A stretch of 64,000 bases of DNA, from positions 44,571 to 108,570 of the forward strand of contig NZ_ACFY01000003.1 of NCBI RefSeq assembly GCF_000174195.1, in the 5' to 3' direction. The translations under genes and the position numbers were made by a program. This document shows positions 43,838 to 52,580 of this stretch, in pieces. The notes under the pieces were generated by a model. That model saw only the letters and a list, made by a program, of their open reading frames with translations, made no database searches and was not told where the DNA came from. The stretch comes from Roseburia inulinivorans DSM 16841. Lineage in GTDB: Bacteria; Bacillota; Clostridia; Lachnospirales; Lachnospiraceae. The stretch's first letter is position 1, and each line of letters begins with the position of its first letter.

Positions 43838-45295
43838 ATGGGCGGAAATTATGAAAAAGGTTTATACAACCAGCTTATGGAAGTCATGGCACGCCTTGAC
43901 GCAGTGGAAGAAGATCTTCATGTAGAGAAGATCGAACATAAAAATGATGTTGACCGTCTGAATGCCAAAATAGACTGCCTTACAGAGGAAAACCGGCTTC
44001 TCAAAGACGATAATGCCCGCCTGAAAAGCATTATCAATAATGACAGCTCCAACACTTCCCTTCCACCTTTCACCGACCAGAAAGGCGGAAAACCTGCCAA
44101 CACCTATAACAGCTGCCAGCATACGGGGCGCAAAGCAGGAGGGCAGAAAGGACATAAGGGTACAACCCTTACAAAAGAAGAAGTAGAAGAAAAAATCCGG
44201 TCAGGGAAATGCAGACATGAAGTCAGGGAGATCGGAGATCCTTCCAGCCAGAAATATGTTACCAAATATGTAGTAGACCTTGATGTCACACCAATGGTAA
44301 CAGAAATACGTATTTATCCGGATAAAAATGGGAAATTCAATATTCCCGATGAATACCGGAGTGATGTGGTTTACGGAACAACTGTAAAAGCACTTTCAAC
44401 CGTCCTGTACAGTGAAGGTGTCATGTCAAATGACAGGATAGCTGCATTCTTAAATGCTGCCGGAAATGGCGAACTCGGTCTTTCAGCCGGGAGCGTCTAT
44501 GGATTCTGCAGAAAATTTGCCAGTAATGCCGAAGGAAGTATACAGAATTTAGAAACAGAACTGCTTAATCAGGAAGTGGTATTGACAGATGCCACCACAG
44601 TAACGGTCAATGGAGAACAAAATTATGTCCGGAATTTCAGTATAGGAAAGACGGTTATCTATCGTGCCATGAAAAGTAAGGCAATTGATGCCCTGAAAAA
44701 AATAGATTTCCTCAAAAAACTTTCAGGAATCCTGGTACACGACCATGAAACGGCATTGTATCATTTTGGAACAGACCACGGTGAATGCAATGTCCATATC
44801 ATCCGTTATCTGCGTAAGAATACGGAAGAAACCGGGCATGGCTGGTCAGTGCAGATGAAAGACCTGCTCTGTGAGATGAACCGTGAGCGGAAAAAACTCG
44901 CAGACATGGGCGAAGTCTCTTTTCCGGAAGAGACCCTGCATGATTATGAGAAAAGATACATGGATCTTATTGCTTCAGGACGCAGGGAAAATAAGCAGCC
45001 CGGACGCAGATTTGCCAAGAAGGATGAAAAAGCCCTGTTGAACCGCCTGGAGAAATATATGCACAACCACCTTTTGTTCCTGCATGACTTCCGTGTTCCG
45101 TTTGATGATAACATGAGTGAACGTGACCTGAGAAAAGTCAAGAACCGGCAAAAGATGGCAGGAGGGTTTCGCAAAGACAGCGGACATGAAATGTATTGTG
45201 CGATCCTGACAATCATAGAAACCCTGAAAAGAAGAAATATGGGGTTAGTAGAAAATGCAAAAAAATTATTTATGGGTGCACCGGCTATATTTTAG
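43838..45295 (+). CDS. tnpC: IS66 family transposase (TnpC)
   Basis: 485 residues: N-terminal coiled coil (VEEDLHVEKIEHKNDVDRL...), an SLPPF segment, GRKAGGQKGHKG, the zinc-binding-like region, then the DDE core with VLTDATTV, VHDHETALYHFG and the C-terminal VPFDDNMSERDLRKVK and KMAGGFR, hallmarks of IS66 TnpC. It looks intact. Confidence 0.93.
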   Translation: MGGNYEKGLYNQLMEVMARLDAVEEDLHVEKIEHKNDVDRLNAKIDCLTEENRLLKDDNARLKSIINNDSSNTSLPPFTDQKGGKPANTYNSCQHTGRKAGGQKGHKGTTLTKEEVEEKIRSGKCRHEVREIGDPSSQKYVTKYVVDLDVTPMVTEIRIYPDKNGKFNIPDEYRSDVVYGTTVKALSTVLYSEGVMSNDRIAAFLNAAGNGELGLSAGSVYGFCRKFASNAEGSIQNLETELLNQEVVLTDATTVTVNGEQNYVRNFSIGKTVIYRAMKSKAIDALKKIDFLKKLSGILVHDHETALYHFGTDHGECNVHIIRYLRKNTEETGHGWSVQMKDLLCEMNRERKKLADMGEVSFPEETLHDYEKRYMDLIASGRRENKQPGRRFAKKDEKALLNRLEKYMHNHLLFLHDFRVPFDDNMSERDLRKVKNRQKMAGGFRKDSGHEMYCAILTIIETLKRRNMGLVENAKKLFMGAPAIF

Positions 45296-45348
45296 CCGGT
45301 GCTAAGACTGGTTGTGCAGCCGGAAGGCTGAGCTGTTACAATCAGGAT

Positions 45349-45399
45349 TTTTTATAATATAATTCTTGACAAATTTTGTCAAGAATTATATTATAAAAA
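45349..45399 (+). promoter_or_regulatory. 51-bp perfect palindrome containing a symmetrical promoter
   Basis: Bases 45349-45399 read the same on both strands around a single central base (45374). On the plus strand it contains TTGACA (45366-45371), 17 bases, TATTAT (45389-45394), a near-consensus promoter for rrf2. By symmetry an identical promoter faces left toward the IS66 copy. The overlap of promoter and palindrome suggests an operator for the Rrf2 regulator encoded next. Confidence 0.75.
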
Positions 45400-45422
45400 C
45401 AAATATATAGAGGCTGGTTGTT

Positions 45423-45842
45423 ATGATTATCACACGAGAGACAGATTATGCGCTGCGGATTCTGCGCGCTTTGTCGGATGGACACCGACACACAATGAAA
45501 AATATCTGTGAGGAGGCAGTCGTACCACAGCAGTTTGCGTATAAGATTATTGCAAAGCTGGCAAAGGGAGGCGTGGTAGATAGTGTCAGGGGAAGCGGTG
45601 GAGGCTGTCTGCTGGATTGCGATCTGAGAGAGCTTAGCTTGTACCGGTTGTTGGAAATCATGGGGGATGATGACCGGATCAATGCGTGTATGGCATCGGA
45701 GTATGAATGCAGCTGGGAGAAAAAATGCAGGAAGCATTGTGAGATCCGGCGAAAGCTATGCAGAATCCAGATGCAATTACAGAAAGAATTAGACCAGCAC
45801 AGCGTATATTTTTTGATCCACGGAGATGGATCAGGTAGTTAA
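45423..45842 (+). CDS. Rrf2-family regulator with cysteine cluster
   Basis: 139 residues: winged helix-turn-helix ([41 protein letters not shown]), dimer helix, then Cys89, Cys96, Cys102 and Cys106, spacing like the iron-sulfur ligands of IscR/NsrR/RsrR proteins. Such proteins sense iron-sulfur status, NO or redox state. It leads the operon with the fusion oxidoreductase (85 bases on) and the flavodiiron protein, so it probably derepresses them under oxygen or NO. Binding to the palindrome upstream is inferred. Confidence 0.85.
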   Translation: MIITRETDYALRILRALSDGHRHTMKNICEEAVVPQQFAYKIIAKLAKGGVVDSVRGSGGGCLLDCDLRELSLYRLLEIMGDDDRINACMASEYECSWEKKCRKHCEIRRKLCRIQMQLQKELDQHSVYFLIHGDGSGS

Positions 45843-45927
45843 AGGTCAAACTAATATCACAAGGTACGTTTGGAATCATCTGAATGGAGAATTTCGAGCG
45901 TACATCAAAGAGAAAAGGAGGCACACT

Positions 45928-47841
45928 ATGGGATTTAAAACAACACAGGAACATGAGCTGCTTCGGCAGCAGATTCGCGAATTTGCCGAGACTGAAGTGA
46001 AACCCTATGCATTCCAGTGGGACAAGGAAAATTATTTTCCGGCCGAGCAGGTAAAGATGATGGCGCAAAAGGGATGGCTTGGTATTCCTTTTCCCAAGGA
46101 GTATGGTGGAATGGGGCTGGATGCACTCAGCTATGCGATTGCAGTAGAGGAACTGTCGCGAACAGATGGCGGATTTGGTGTCATTTTATCGGCGCATGTA
46201 TCACTTGGCTCATGGCCGATCTATGCGTTTGGCAGTGAGGAGCAGAAACAAAAGTATCTGGTGCCTTGTGCAAAGGGTGAGAAGCTGGCGGCTTTCGGAC
46301 TTACCGAACCAAATGCCGGATCCGATGCGGGTGGTACGGAGACAACTGCTGTGTTGGAAGGCGATCACTATCTGTTAAACGGAGAGAAAATATTTATTAC
46401 CAATGGTGGGGAGGCGGATACTTACGTTGTCTTTGCAGTGACGACACCGGATATCGGAACCAGAGGAATCAGTGCCTTTATCGTAGAAAAGGGCTGGAAG
46501 GGCTTTGAGTTTGGCGATCACTATGACAAGCTGGGTATCCGGTCTTCTGCGACCAGACAGCTGATCTTTAATGATGTGAAGGTGCCAAAGGAGAATCTGC
46601 TCGGAAAAGAAGGACAGGGCTTTAAAATCGCAATGGCAACGCTGGATGGCGGACGCATCGGAATCGCATCTCAGGCGCTGGGTATTGCGCAGGGTGCGTA
46701 CGAGAGTGCTGTTGAATATGCAAAGGATCGCATTCAGTTTGATAAGCCGGTAGCATTCCAGCAGGGCATTTCCTTCAAGATCGCAGATATGGCGACTAAG
46801 ATCCGCTGCGCAAGATTTTTGGTTTATTCAGCCGCAGAGCGAAAGGAGGAACATGAGCCTTATGGAATGGAGGCAGCTATGGCGAAAATGTATGCCTCTG
46901 ACATCGCTTTGGAGGTATGTAATGATGCCGTACAGATTTATGGAGGCGCCGGATATCTGAAGGGTACAGATGTAGAACGCATGTACCGCGATGCCAAGAT
47001 TACGACGATTTATGAGGGAACGAATGAGATACAGCGTGTTGTGATCGCAGCAAATATTCTGGGCAAGGAGCCAAAATCAGCAGCAGCTTATGGTATGCCT
47101 AAGAAAAAACAGCCGGTCACAGGTGCGAGAAAACGGATGATCCTCAAGGAAGGCACAGCGGCGGAGAAGGTCGCACAGCTGGTGGAGAATCTGAAGAACG
47201 ACGGACATGATTTCAGCGTTGGTATTGATATAGATACACCGATCATACGTGCGGAACGTGTCGTCAGCGTCGGAAAGGGAATCGGAGACAAGAAGAACAT
47301 GAAGCTGGCAGAGAAGCTGGCAAAGGCTGCCGGGGCGGCACTCGGATCTTCGCGGCCGGTGGCTGAAACCTTGCGTTATGTACCGTTAAACCGCTATGTC
47401 GGCATGTCGGGACAGAAGTTTGTTGGAAATCTCTATATTGCATGTGGAATCTCCGGTGCAGTCCAGCATCTGAAGGGAATCAAGGAGGCATCTACGATCG
47501 TTGCGATCAATAAAAACGGCAATGCGCCGATTTTTAAAAATTGCGATTATGGAATCGTGGGTGATCTGAATGAGATCCTACCGCTTCTGGCAGAGGCACT
47601 GGGAACCGGCGAGAAGCAGCCGGCACCTCCGATGGTCAAGATGAAACGGCCGACACCGAAGAAGGAGAAGCCTTCCTACAGCACCTATGTATGTCTGGGC
47701 TGTGGTTACGAGTACGATCCGGCGATCGGAGATGAGGACGCAGAGATATTACCGGGCACGCTGTTTGAAAAACTTCCGGAGGATTGGGTATGTCCTGAGT
47801 GTGCAGAGAAGAAGACAGGCTTTATCGAAGTAAAGCCTTGA
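45928..47841 (+). CDS. Acyl-CoA dehydrogenase - ETF alpha FAD domain - rubredoxin fusion
   Basis: 637 residues from ATG 45928 (AAAAGGAGGCACACT). Residues 1-385 are a full acyl-CoA dehydrogenase: [18 protein letters not shown], and the catalytic glutamate Glu363 in [10 protein letters not shown]. Residues about 440-560 match the FAD-binding C-terminal domain of ETF alpha: [41 protein letters not shown]. Residues 586-637 are rubredoxin with CLGC (589-592) and CPEC (622-625). Electrons from a short acyl-CoA could pass through both flavins to rubredoxin, the usual donor for the flavodiiron protein encoded next. No ETF beta gene is nearby. Confidence 0.9.
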   Translation: MGFKTTQEHELLRQQIREFAETEVKPYAFQWDKENYFPAEQVKMMAQKGWLGIPFPKEYGGMGLDALSYAIAVEELSRTDGGFGVILSAHVSLGSWPIYAFGSEEQKQKYLVPCAKGEKLAAFGLTEPNAGSDAGGTETTAVLEGDHYLLNGEKIFITNGGEADTYVVFAVTTPDIGTRGISAFIVEKGWKGFEFGDHYDKLGIRSSATRQLIFNDVKVPKENLLGKEGQGFKIAMATLDGGRIGIASQALGIAQGAYESAVEYAKDRIQFDKPVAFQQGISFKIADMATKIRCARFLVYSAAERKEEHEPYGMEAAMAKMYASDIALEVCNDAVQIYGGAGYLKGTDVERMYRDAKITTIYEGTNEIQRVVIAANILGKEPKSAAAYGMPKKKQPVTGARKRMILKEGTAAEKVAQLVENLKNDGHDFSVGIDIDTPIIRAERVVSVGKGIGDKKNMKLAEKLAKAAGAALGSSRPVAETLRYVPLNRYVGMSGQKFVGNLYIACGISGAVQHLKGIKEASTIVAINKNGNAPIFKNCDYGIVGDLNEILPLLAEALGTGEKQPAPPMVKMKRPTPKKEKPSYSTYVCLGCGYEYDPAIGDEDAEILPGTLFEKLPEDWVCPECAEKKTGFIEVKP

Positions 47842-47940
47842 CAGTGAGAACCGATAAGATGAACGATTGTAACTGTGCAGAAGGAAACTGTGAGGATACC
47901 AAACAGTTACGAATGGTTATAAAGGATAGGAGGGTTTATT

Positions 47941-49170
47941 ATGCATAGTGTAAGAAAAGTGACAGATGATCTGTACTGGGTAGGAGCCAACGACCACCGG
48001 CTGACGTTGTTTGAAAATATACATCCGATTCCGCAGGGTGTGTCCTACAATGCCTATTTGCTGAAGGATGAGCAGACAGTATTGTTTGATACGGTAGACT
48101 GGTCGGCATGCCGCCAGCTGCTGGAAAATCTGGACTATTTACTGGGGGACAGGCAGCTGGATGTATTGCTGATCAATCATATGGAGCCTGACCACGGCGC
48201 CTCGATTGAGGAGATTCTACTGCGCTATCCGAAGTGTAAGGTGATCAGCACAGAAAAGGCATTCATGTTCATGCGTCAGTTTGGATTTGATATTGATGAA
48301 CATGAGCTGATTGAGGTCTCAGAGGGAGACACTTATTGCTTTGGAGCACATACCGTGACCTTTGTGTCAGCACCTATGGTACATTGGCCGGAAGCGATGG
48401 TGACACTTGATGTGACAAACGGTGTATTGTTCTCAGCAGATGCGTTTGGTTCTTTTATCGCTTTGGACGGCAAGCTGTTTAATGACGAGGTGAACTTTGA
48501 CCGGGACTGGCTGGATGAGGCGCGAAGGTATTATACCAATATTGTCGGAAAATATGGTCCACAGGTACAGTTATTGCTTGGAAAAGCGGCGGCTGTACTC
48601 GACAAAATTAAAATCATATGTCCGTTGCACGGTCCCGTATGGCATACGGAGCTTGGTTATATCATTGATAAATACCAGCATTGGAGTACCTATACACCGG
48701 AGGATAGCGACGGTGTCATGGTCGTGTACGCATCCATGTATGGGAATACAGAATCAGCGGCACAGGCATTGGCAGCAAAGCTGGTGGAGCGAGGCGTGAA
48801 CAATGTCAGGGTATATGATGTGTCGAATACGCATGTGTCTTATCTGATTTCCGAGACATTCCGCTGCAGTCATATTGTGCTGGCTTCCGTGACGTATAAT
48901 CTTGGCATTTATCCGGTGATCAAGAACTATCTGGAGGATATGAAGGCGCTGAATCTTCAGAACCGTACATTTGCGATTGTTGAAAATGGCTCATGGGCAT
49001 GCAAGTCCGGTGACCTGATGCAGAAGTTTTTAGATGAAGAAATGAAGAATATGACCGTGCTGAATGAGCGCGTCAGCCTGTCATCCGCACTGTCTTCTGA
49101 AAAAGAGGCAGAGCTTGACTTCATGGCTGATGCGATTGCAGACAGTGTGAAGTCTGCTAGTGAAACATAA
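47941..49170 (+). CDS. fprA: Flavodiiron protein (rubredoxin-linked O2/NO reductase, FprA type)
   Basis: 409 residues. The metallo-beta-lactamase-like domain has all di-iron ligands: His80, Glu82, Asp84, His85 (NHMEPDHG), His147 (PMVHWPE), Asp166 (SADAFG) and His229 (CPLHGP). A C-terminal flavodoxin domain starts near residue 255 (MVVYASMYGNTESAAQALA). These enzymes reduce O2 to water or NO to N2O in anaerobes. The start follows ATAGGAGGGTTTATT. It is the last gene of the transposon-borne operon. Confidence 0.95.
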   Translation: MHSVRKVTDDLYWVGANDHRLTLFENIHPIPQGVSYNAYLLKDEQTVLFDTVDWSACRQLLENLDYLLGDRQLDVLLINHMEPDHGASIEEILLRYPKCKVISTEKAFMFMRQFGFDIDEHELIEVSEGDTYCFGAHTVTFVSAPMVHWPEAMVTLDVTNGVLFSADAFGSFIALDGKLFNDEVNFDRDWLDEARRYYTNIVGKYGPQVQLLLGKAAAVLDKIKIICPLHGPVWHTELGYIIDKYQHWSTYTPEDSDGVMVVYASMYGNTESAAQALAAKLVERGVNNVRVYDVSNTHVSYLISETFRCSHIVLASVTYNLGIYPVIKNYLEDMKALNLQNRTFAIVENGSWACKSGDLMQKFLDEEMKNMTVLNERVSLSSALSSEKEAELDFMADAIADSVKSASET

Positions 49171-49219
49171 CCGGAAGGCGTATCCAAGAATGGCGTGGAC
49201 TGAATTGTTGGCGAAAAAC

Positions 49220-49382
49220 GTAACAGTTCAGTTCGCGCCTTTTGAAAATCTGACTGACGGCGTTTTCCACTGCTGCGCATTTAGCTTTGCTCATAATCGG
49301 ATGCCCACCTCATCATCTGAGAAATGTGCTCATTCATACAAGGCAGATGCATTCGTTTTTTAAGCCATGGCTGAACTGTTAC
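49220..49382 (+). mobile_element. 163-bp IS66-ended relic or miniature element
   Basis: GTAACAGTTCAG (49220-49231) and CTGAACTGTTAC (49371-49382) are perfect 12-bp inverted ends like those of the IS66 copy. The interior has no transposase and no similarity I can see to the intact copy. It provides the right end of the composite transposon. Confidence 0.65.
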
Positions 49383-49390
49383 ATTTGCAT
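49383..49390 (+). repeat. Right target-site duplication of the composite transposon
   Basis: ATTTGCAT directly after the right end, identical to 43503-43510. Joining the two flanks rebuilds the upstream part of the IS4-like element. Confidence 0.88.
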
Positions 49391-49566
49391 AAATCTAATT
49401 TTTTAAACTGGTTGTATATGAATGTTGAATGATGTATAGTATTTGCAGGAGACACCTTCTTTCGTGAATGCTGTAAATGTTAGTTTTGGCACTTCCATTA
49501 TACAACACAATCGAACTCAAGGTGTCTTTCTTTTATGCAAAATCACGAACTTGCTCATTTATAGTT
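49391..49566 (-). other. Right part of the IS4-like element (upstream of its transposase)
   Basis: Once continuous with 43502. Read on the minus strand it begins with the inverted repeat, has a TATAAT-like box (about 49498-49503) and an inverted pair GACACCTT / AAGGTGTC (about 49450-49528). A short frame starting MEVPKLTFTAF may be the original transposase N-terminus, out of frame with the rest. Confidence 0.45.
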
Positions 49567-49827
49567 GAACAAAATCGCTGCGCGATGGCCTGCCAAGGCT
49601 GTGGCGCAGCTTTCTTTTTCTCAATAATAAAATAGGCAATGGCAATTCTTACCAGTATTTGATATTGTAAAGTTACCACACAAAACAATTCAATACAGAA
49701 AGACACCACTGCCTATGAAAAGAATACCATTTGACCGCTTTTCTGACAAGCGGTTTTATTATGCTAATGCACCTCCATGTAAGCAGGGTTTTTCATTAAC
49801 TACTGATTTTACATGGAGGATTTTATT

Positions 49828-50669
49828 ATGTACGAAGAAATTTTTAATCAGATTCAATCTGCTGCGAATAAACGGAATCTCAAGGATTCCACGATTCATG
49901 CATACTGTACCAGTGTTGCTCATTTTTTGAACCACACAGCCAAGGATATAGATGCATTAACAACTGACGATGTTGATATATTCCTAACTGAAAAGAAACT
50001 TTCCGGGATTTCACCAGAAACATACAATCACTACCATTCAGGAATCCGCTTCTTTTACAAAAAAATATTGAAGAAGAATTGGGATGATGATGACATACCT
50101 CGTATGAAAAGGGACAGGAAGTTACCAACGGTGCTTACAAAAACAGAAATATCAGCTATTCTTGATGCTACGCCAAATCTGAAGCACAAAGCTATGATTG
50201 CTACTATGTATTCAGGCGGACTTCGTGTTTCAGAAGTCACACATCTTCATTATGATGATATTTCACGCACGAAAAAAACATACACATCCGTGATGGGAAA
50301 AGTCGCTCTGATCGTTATACTTTGCTTGCAGACCGGACGCTCGAAATATTGACAGAATACTGGTTTCAATGTGGCAGACCAAGAGGGATTTTGTTCCCAA
50401 GTTCATGGACAGGGGATTATCTTACAAAAGATAGTGTCATTCAGTTTTTTCGTGAAAGTGCCAAAAGAGCAGGCATTCAGAAACACGTCTCCACGCATTG
50501 TTTACGTCACAGCTTTGCAAGTCATCTGTTTGAATCCGGCTGTGATGTAAAATATATTCAAGCGCTTCTGGGACATCGTGATCCAAAATCAACAGAGGTT
50601 TATCTGCATGTAAGCAATAAAACTCTGCTTGGAATTAGGAGTCCATTTGATGAGATGGGCGGTGAATGA
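49828..50669 (+). pseudogene. Tyrosine recombinase (XerC/D-like) of the IS91-like element, frameshifted as read
   Basis: The first part (to about 50280) has the SAM-like N-terminal domain and the first catalytic arginine in YSGGLRVSEV. The second, in the -1 frame to 50669, has HCLRHSFASHL, GHRDPKSTEVYLHV with the H-x-x-R, histidine and tyrosine. The frame breaks in an A7 run (50272-50278); one more A joins the halves into about 281 residues. Either an assembly error, slippage, or real decay. ATG 49828 follows ATGGAGGATTTT. Confidence 0.8.
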
Positions 50670-51847
50670 TTATGGAGAAATCATGTACGATACAAGATGT
50701 ATTTGAACGGTTTTATCCTTCTTATGAAAAGAGGAATAGCCCTCCTGCTCATCATAGAAAAACAGCTTATCATATCATGAACTGTAAAACAGGCGCTTTT
50801 GGTGTAAACATCAGTGTTTGTGAGGACTGCGGATGTATCAGCATTCATAATAACTCCTGCAGAAGCAGATGCTGTCCCATGTGCCAGGAGTTTCCGAAAG
50901 AGAAATGGATTGATGCACAAAAAGAGAACGTACTTGATGCACCCTATTATCATGTAGTATTCACAGTTCCTGAGGAATTGAATCCTATCATTTATAGCAA
51001 TCAGAAACTTTTGTATGATGCACTGTATCATGCTGCATCATCCACTCTGGACGAGCTGGCGAAAGATTCAAAGTATCTGGGAGCTGACATCGGATATATC
51101 TGTATTCTTCATACATGGGGTTCTGCAATGAATTATCATCCTCATATCCATACAATTGTTCTTGGTGGCGGACTTGATAAGGACAGCAAATGGAAAGATA
51201 CCGGTGGGAAGTTTTTTCTCCCGTATGGGGTCATTGCAAAAGTGTTCCGTGGGAAATATTTGTGCGAATTAAAAAGCCTGTGGAATGATTCAAGGCTTGA
51301 GTTTCATGGTACAGCGGAGAAATATCAAAACCACTATTGCTTCAAAGGACTTCTCGATGAGTGCTATAAAAAAGACTGGGTTGCTTATTGTAAGGAAACA
51401 TTTAATCGAGCACAGTCAGTCATAAATTATCTTGGAAAATATACTCACAGGATAGCAATCAGTAATCATCGGATCAAGTCCATGACGGAAGCAACTGTTA
51501 CATATGCTGTAAAAGACTATAAAAACAAAGGTCAGTGGAAAGAGAAAACAGTTCCGGGCGAGGAATTCATCCGTCGATTTTTAATGCATGTTCCTCCCAA
51601 ACGATTTGTCAGAATCCGGCACTATGGTCTGCTATCATGTAGAAACAAGAGAAAAAAGATAACTCACTGCAGAAACCTGCTTGGATGTAAGAAATACATT
51701 TCTACATTAAAAAATCTAAATGCAGTAGAAATGATAAGGGTTTTATATCACATCGATGTATGCAAATGTTCTTCTTGTGGAGGGAATATGGTATCACCCC
51801 GCAAAGATAAATACAGTTCTTCTTTTCGTGCACATATGAGATGTTAA
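50666..51847 (+). CDS. IS91 family transposase (HUH/REP type)
   Basis: 393 residues. N-terminal zinc ribbon (CEDCGCISIHNNSCRSRCCPMC), HUH motif in YHPHIHTIVLGGG, the tyrosine region VINYLGKYTHRIAISNHRI and a C-terminal CKCSSCGG pair. IS91 enzymes move by rolling-circle transposition. Its ATG overlaps the recombinase stop. Confidence 0.9.
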   Translation: MIMEKSCTIQDVFERFYPSYEKRNSPPAHHRKTAYHIMNCKTGAFGVNISVCEDCGCISIHNNSCRSRCCPMCQEFPKEKWIDAQKENVLDAPYYHVVFTVPEELNPIIYSNQKLLYDALYHAASSTLDELAKDSKYLGADIGYICILHTWGSAMNYHPHIHTIVLGGGLDKDSKWKDTGGKFFLPYGVIAKVFRGKYLCELKSLWNDSRLEFHGTAEKYQNHYCFKGLLDECYKKDWVAYCKETFNRAQSVINYLGKYTHRIAISNHRIKSMTEATVTYAVKDYKNKGQWKEKTVPGEEFIRRFLMHVPPKRFVRIRHYGLLSCRNKRKKITHCRNLLGCKKYISTLKNLNAVEMIRVLYHIDVCKCSSCGGNMVSPRKDKYSSSFRAHMRC

Positions 51848-52278
51848 GATCTACAATTGCATAGAATAAATGACTTCCTCATAGGAGGTTTGTTTGTCAT
51901 GCCTGAAATTGATTTCTTGAATAAAAAAACTTTTACCAAAACATCCGGTATGATAAACTTAAGGAAAAGAGCAACGATTGAATCCCCATAGCTATCGGCT
52001 AAAGGGACGCGACTTTGTTCACCAAGGTAAAATCGAAATTGATGTAAACGAAAGGGCAGTTTTTATCAGAACTCAAGGCTGCTTTTTCGTTTACACCAAC
52101 TCCGATTGTTTCCTTAACAGTTTATAAGGTATTAGAATGGAATATGGAGTCATATATGAAAAATTAGAAAAGGTTTATTTAAATATTTAAAAGGATATTT
52201 TTCTGTAATAAAGTGGTCGATTCCTTTTTCATGGAAAACATCTCCGTGTTATACTATGATTCGGATAGGAGGTGCAAT
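51848..52278 (+). other. Non-coding right flank of the IS91-like element
   Basis: No gene seen. Contains TGTAAACGAAA (52043-52053) / TTTCGTTTACA (52085-52095) with an inner CAG/CTG pair and the sequence GAACTCAAG in its loop, which may be the element's origin or terminus hairpin, and an extended -10 promoter TGTTATACT (52247-52255) pointing right. Confidence 0.4.
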
Positions 52279-52314
52279 ATGTGTTCCGGTTACGTTATAT
52301 GTTTGGAGTCTTGA
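52279..52314 (+). CDS. Eleven-codon ORF with strong ribosome binding site
   Basis: ATG 52279 preceded by ATAGGAGGTGCAAT and, 24 bases earlier, the TGTTATACT extended -10. It encodes MCSGYVICLES and stops. It may be a leader peptide or the start of a gene lost by rearrangement, as the yoeB gene converges on it six bases later. No function known. Confidence 0.3.
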   Translation: MCSGYVICLES

Positions 52315-52319
52315 TTTGT

Positions 52320-52580
52320 TTAATCATCATAATGACCTTTGCATGAAACAATATAGATGATATCGTCTTTTTCGTAGTAAACAATTCTGTTCGTATCATC
52401 AATTCGTCTGCTCCATAGACCACTTAAATTTTCCTTTAGAGGTTCAGGCTTTCCAATGCCTTCAAAGGAATTTCGCTGGATATCTTTGATAAGTCCATTA
52501 ATTCTTTTTAGAGTTTTCTTATCCTGTGTTTGCCAGTACAAATAATCGCTCCATGCTCTATCTTCCCATAACAACCGCAT
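52320..52580 (-). CDS. yoeB: Txe/YoeB family toxin (mRNA interferase)
   Basis: 86 residues. The RelE/YoeB catalytic residues are visible: glutamate in GKPEPLK, arginine in SRRIDD, and the final histidine in CKGHYDD. YoeB cuts mRNA in the ribosomal A site. Its start overlaps the antitoxin stop (TAATG at 52578-52582), so translation is coupled. The toxin gene looks intact while its antitoxin is frameshifted. Confidence 0.9.
   Translation of the reverse strand: MRLLWEDRAWSDYLYWQTQDKKTLKRINGLIKDIQRNSFEGIGKPEPLKENLSGLWSRRIDDTNRIVYYEKDDIIYIVSCKGHYDD

Larger units (their letters stand above)
43511..45339 (+). mobile_element. IS66-family element (single-ORF, ISBst12-like)
   Basis: 1829 bp. Left end GTAACAGTTCAGCCCTCCGG.. 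(43511-43533) and right end reading into ..GCTGAGCTGTTAC (45317-45339) match at 21 of 23 positions; GTAA is the known IS66 terminus. Only the large tnpC is present, with no tnpA or tnpB. No direct repeat flanks this copy alone, in keeping with its being one end of a larger unit. Confidence 0.85.
43511..49382 (+). mobile_element. IS66-ended transposon carrying an oxygen/NO-reduction operon
   Basis: 5872 bp bounded by 14-bp inverted ends GTAACAGTTCAGCC (43511-43524) and GGCTGAACTGTTAC (49369-49382), flanked by the 8-bp direct repeat ATTTGCAT, the duplication length known for IS66. Inside: a complete solitary-tnpC IS66 (43511-45339), the operon rrf2 - acyl-CoA dehydrogenase/ETF/rubredoxin fusion - flavodiiron protein, and a short IS66-ended relic (49220-49382). 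The left IS and right relic together act as the ends of a composite unit. Confidence 0.85.
42352..49566 (-). mobile_element. IS4-like insertion sequence, interrupted by a composite transposon
   Basis: Perfect 16-bp terminal inverted repeats: AACTATAAATGAGCAA (42352-42367) and TTGCTCATTTATAGTT (49551-49566). The transposase gene is on the minus strand near the left end. Removing the inserted 43511-49382 element and one copy of its 8-bp duplication leaves 1335 bp, a typical IS length. No clear target duplication for this outer element; its right edge touches the IS91-like region at a GAAC. Confidence 0.8.
49567..52100 (+). mobile_element. IS91-like element with tyrosine recombinase (approximate limits)
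   Basis: A recombinase gene and an IS91-type transposase overlap by four bases and move together in many Firmicutes. The left side has a strong hairpin GCTGCGC (about 49577) / GCGCAGC (about 49603) and the imperfect pair ATAGGCAATGG / CCACTGCCTAT (49632-49712). The right side has a hairpin at 52043-52095. IS91 relatives insert next to GAAC or CAAG; GAAC occurs at the left edge (49567-49570). Exact ends are not proven. Confidence 0.5.

Noticed and set aside
45339..45346. Target duplication of the IS66 copy on its own
   Set aside because: The eight bases after 45339 (AATCAGGA) do not match those before 43511; the match is instead at 49383, so the whole composite moved.
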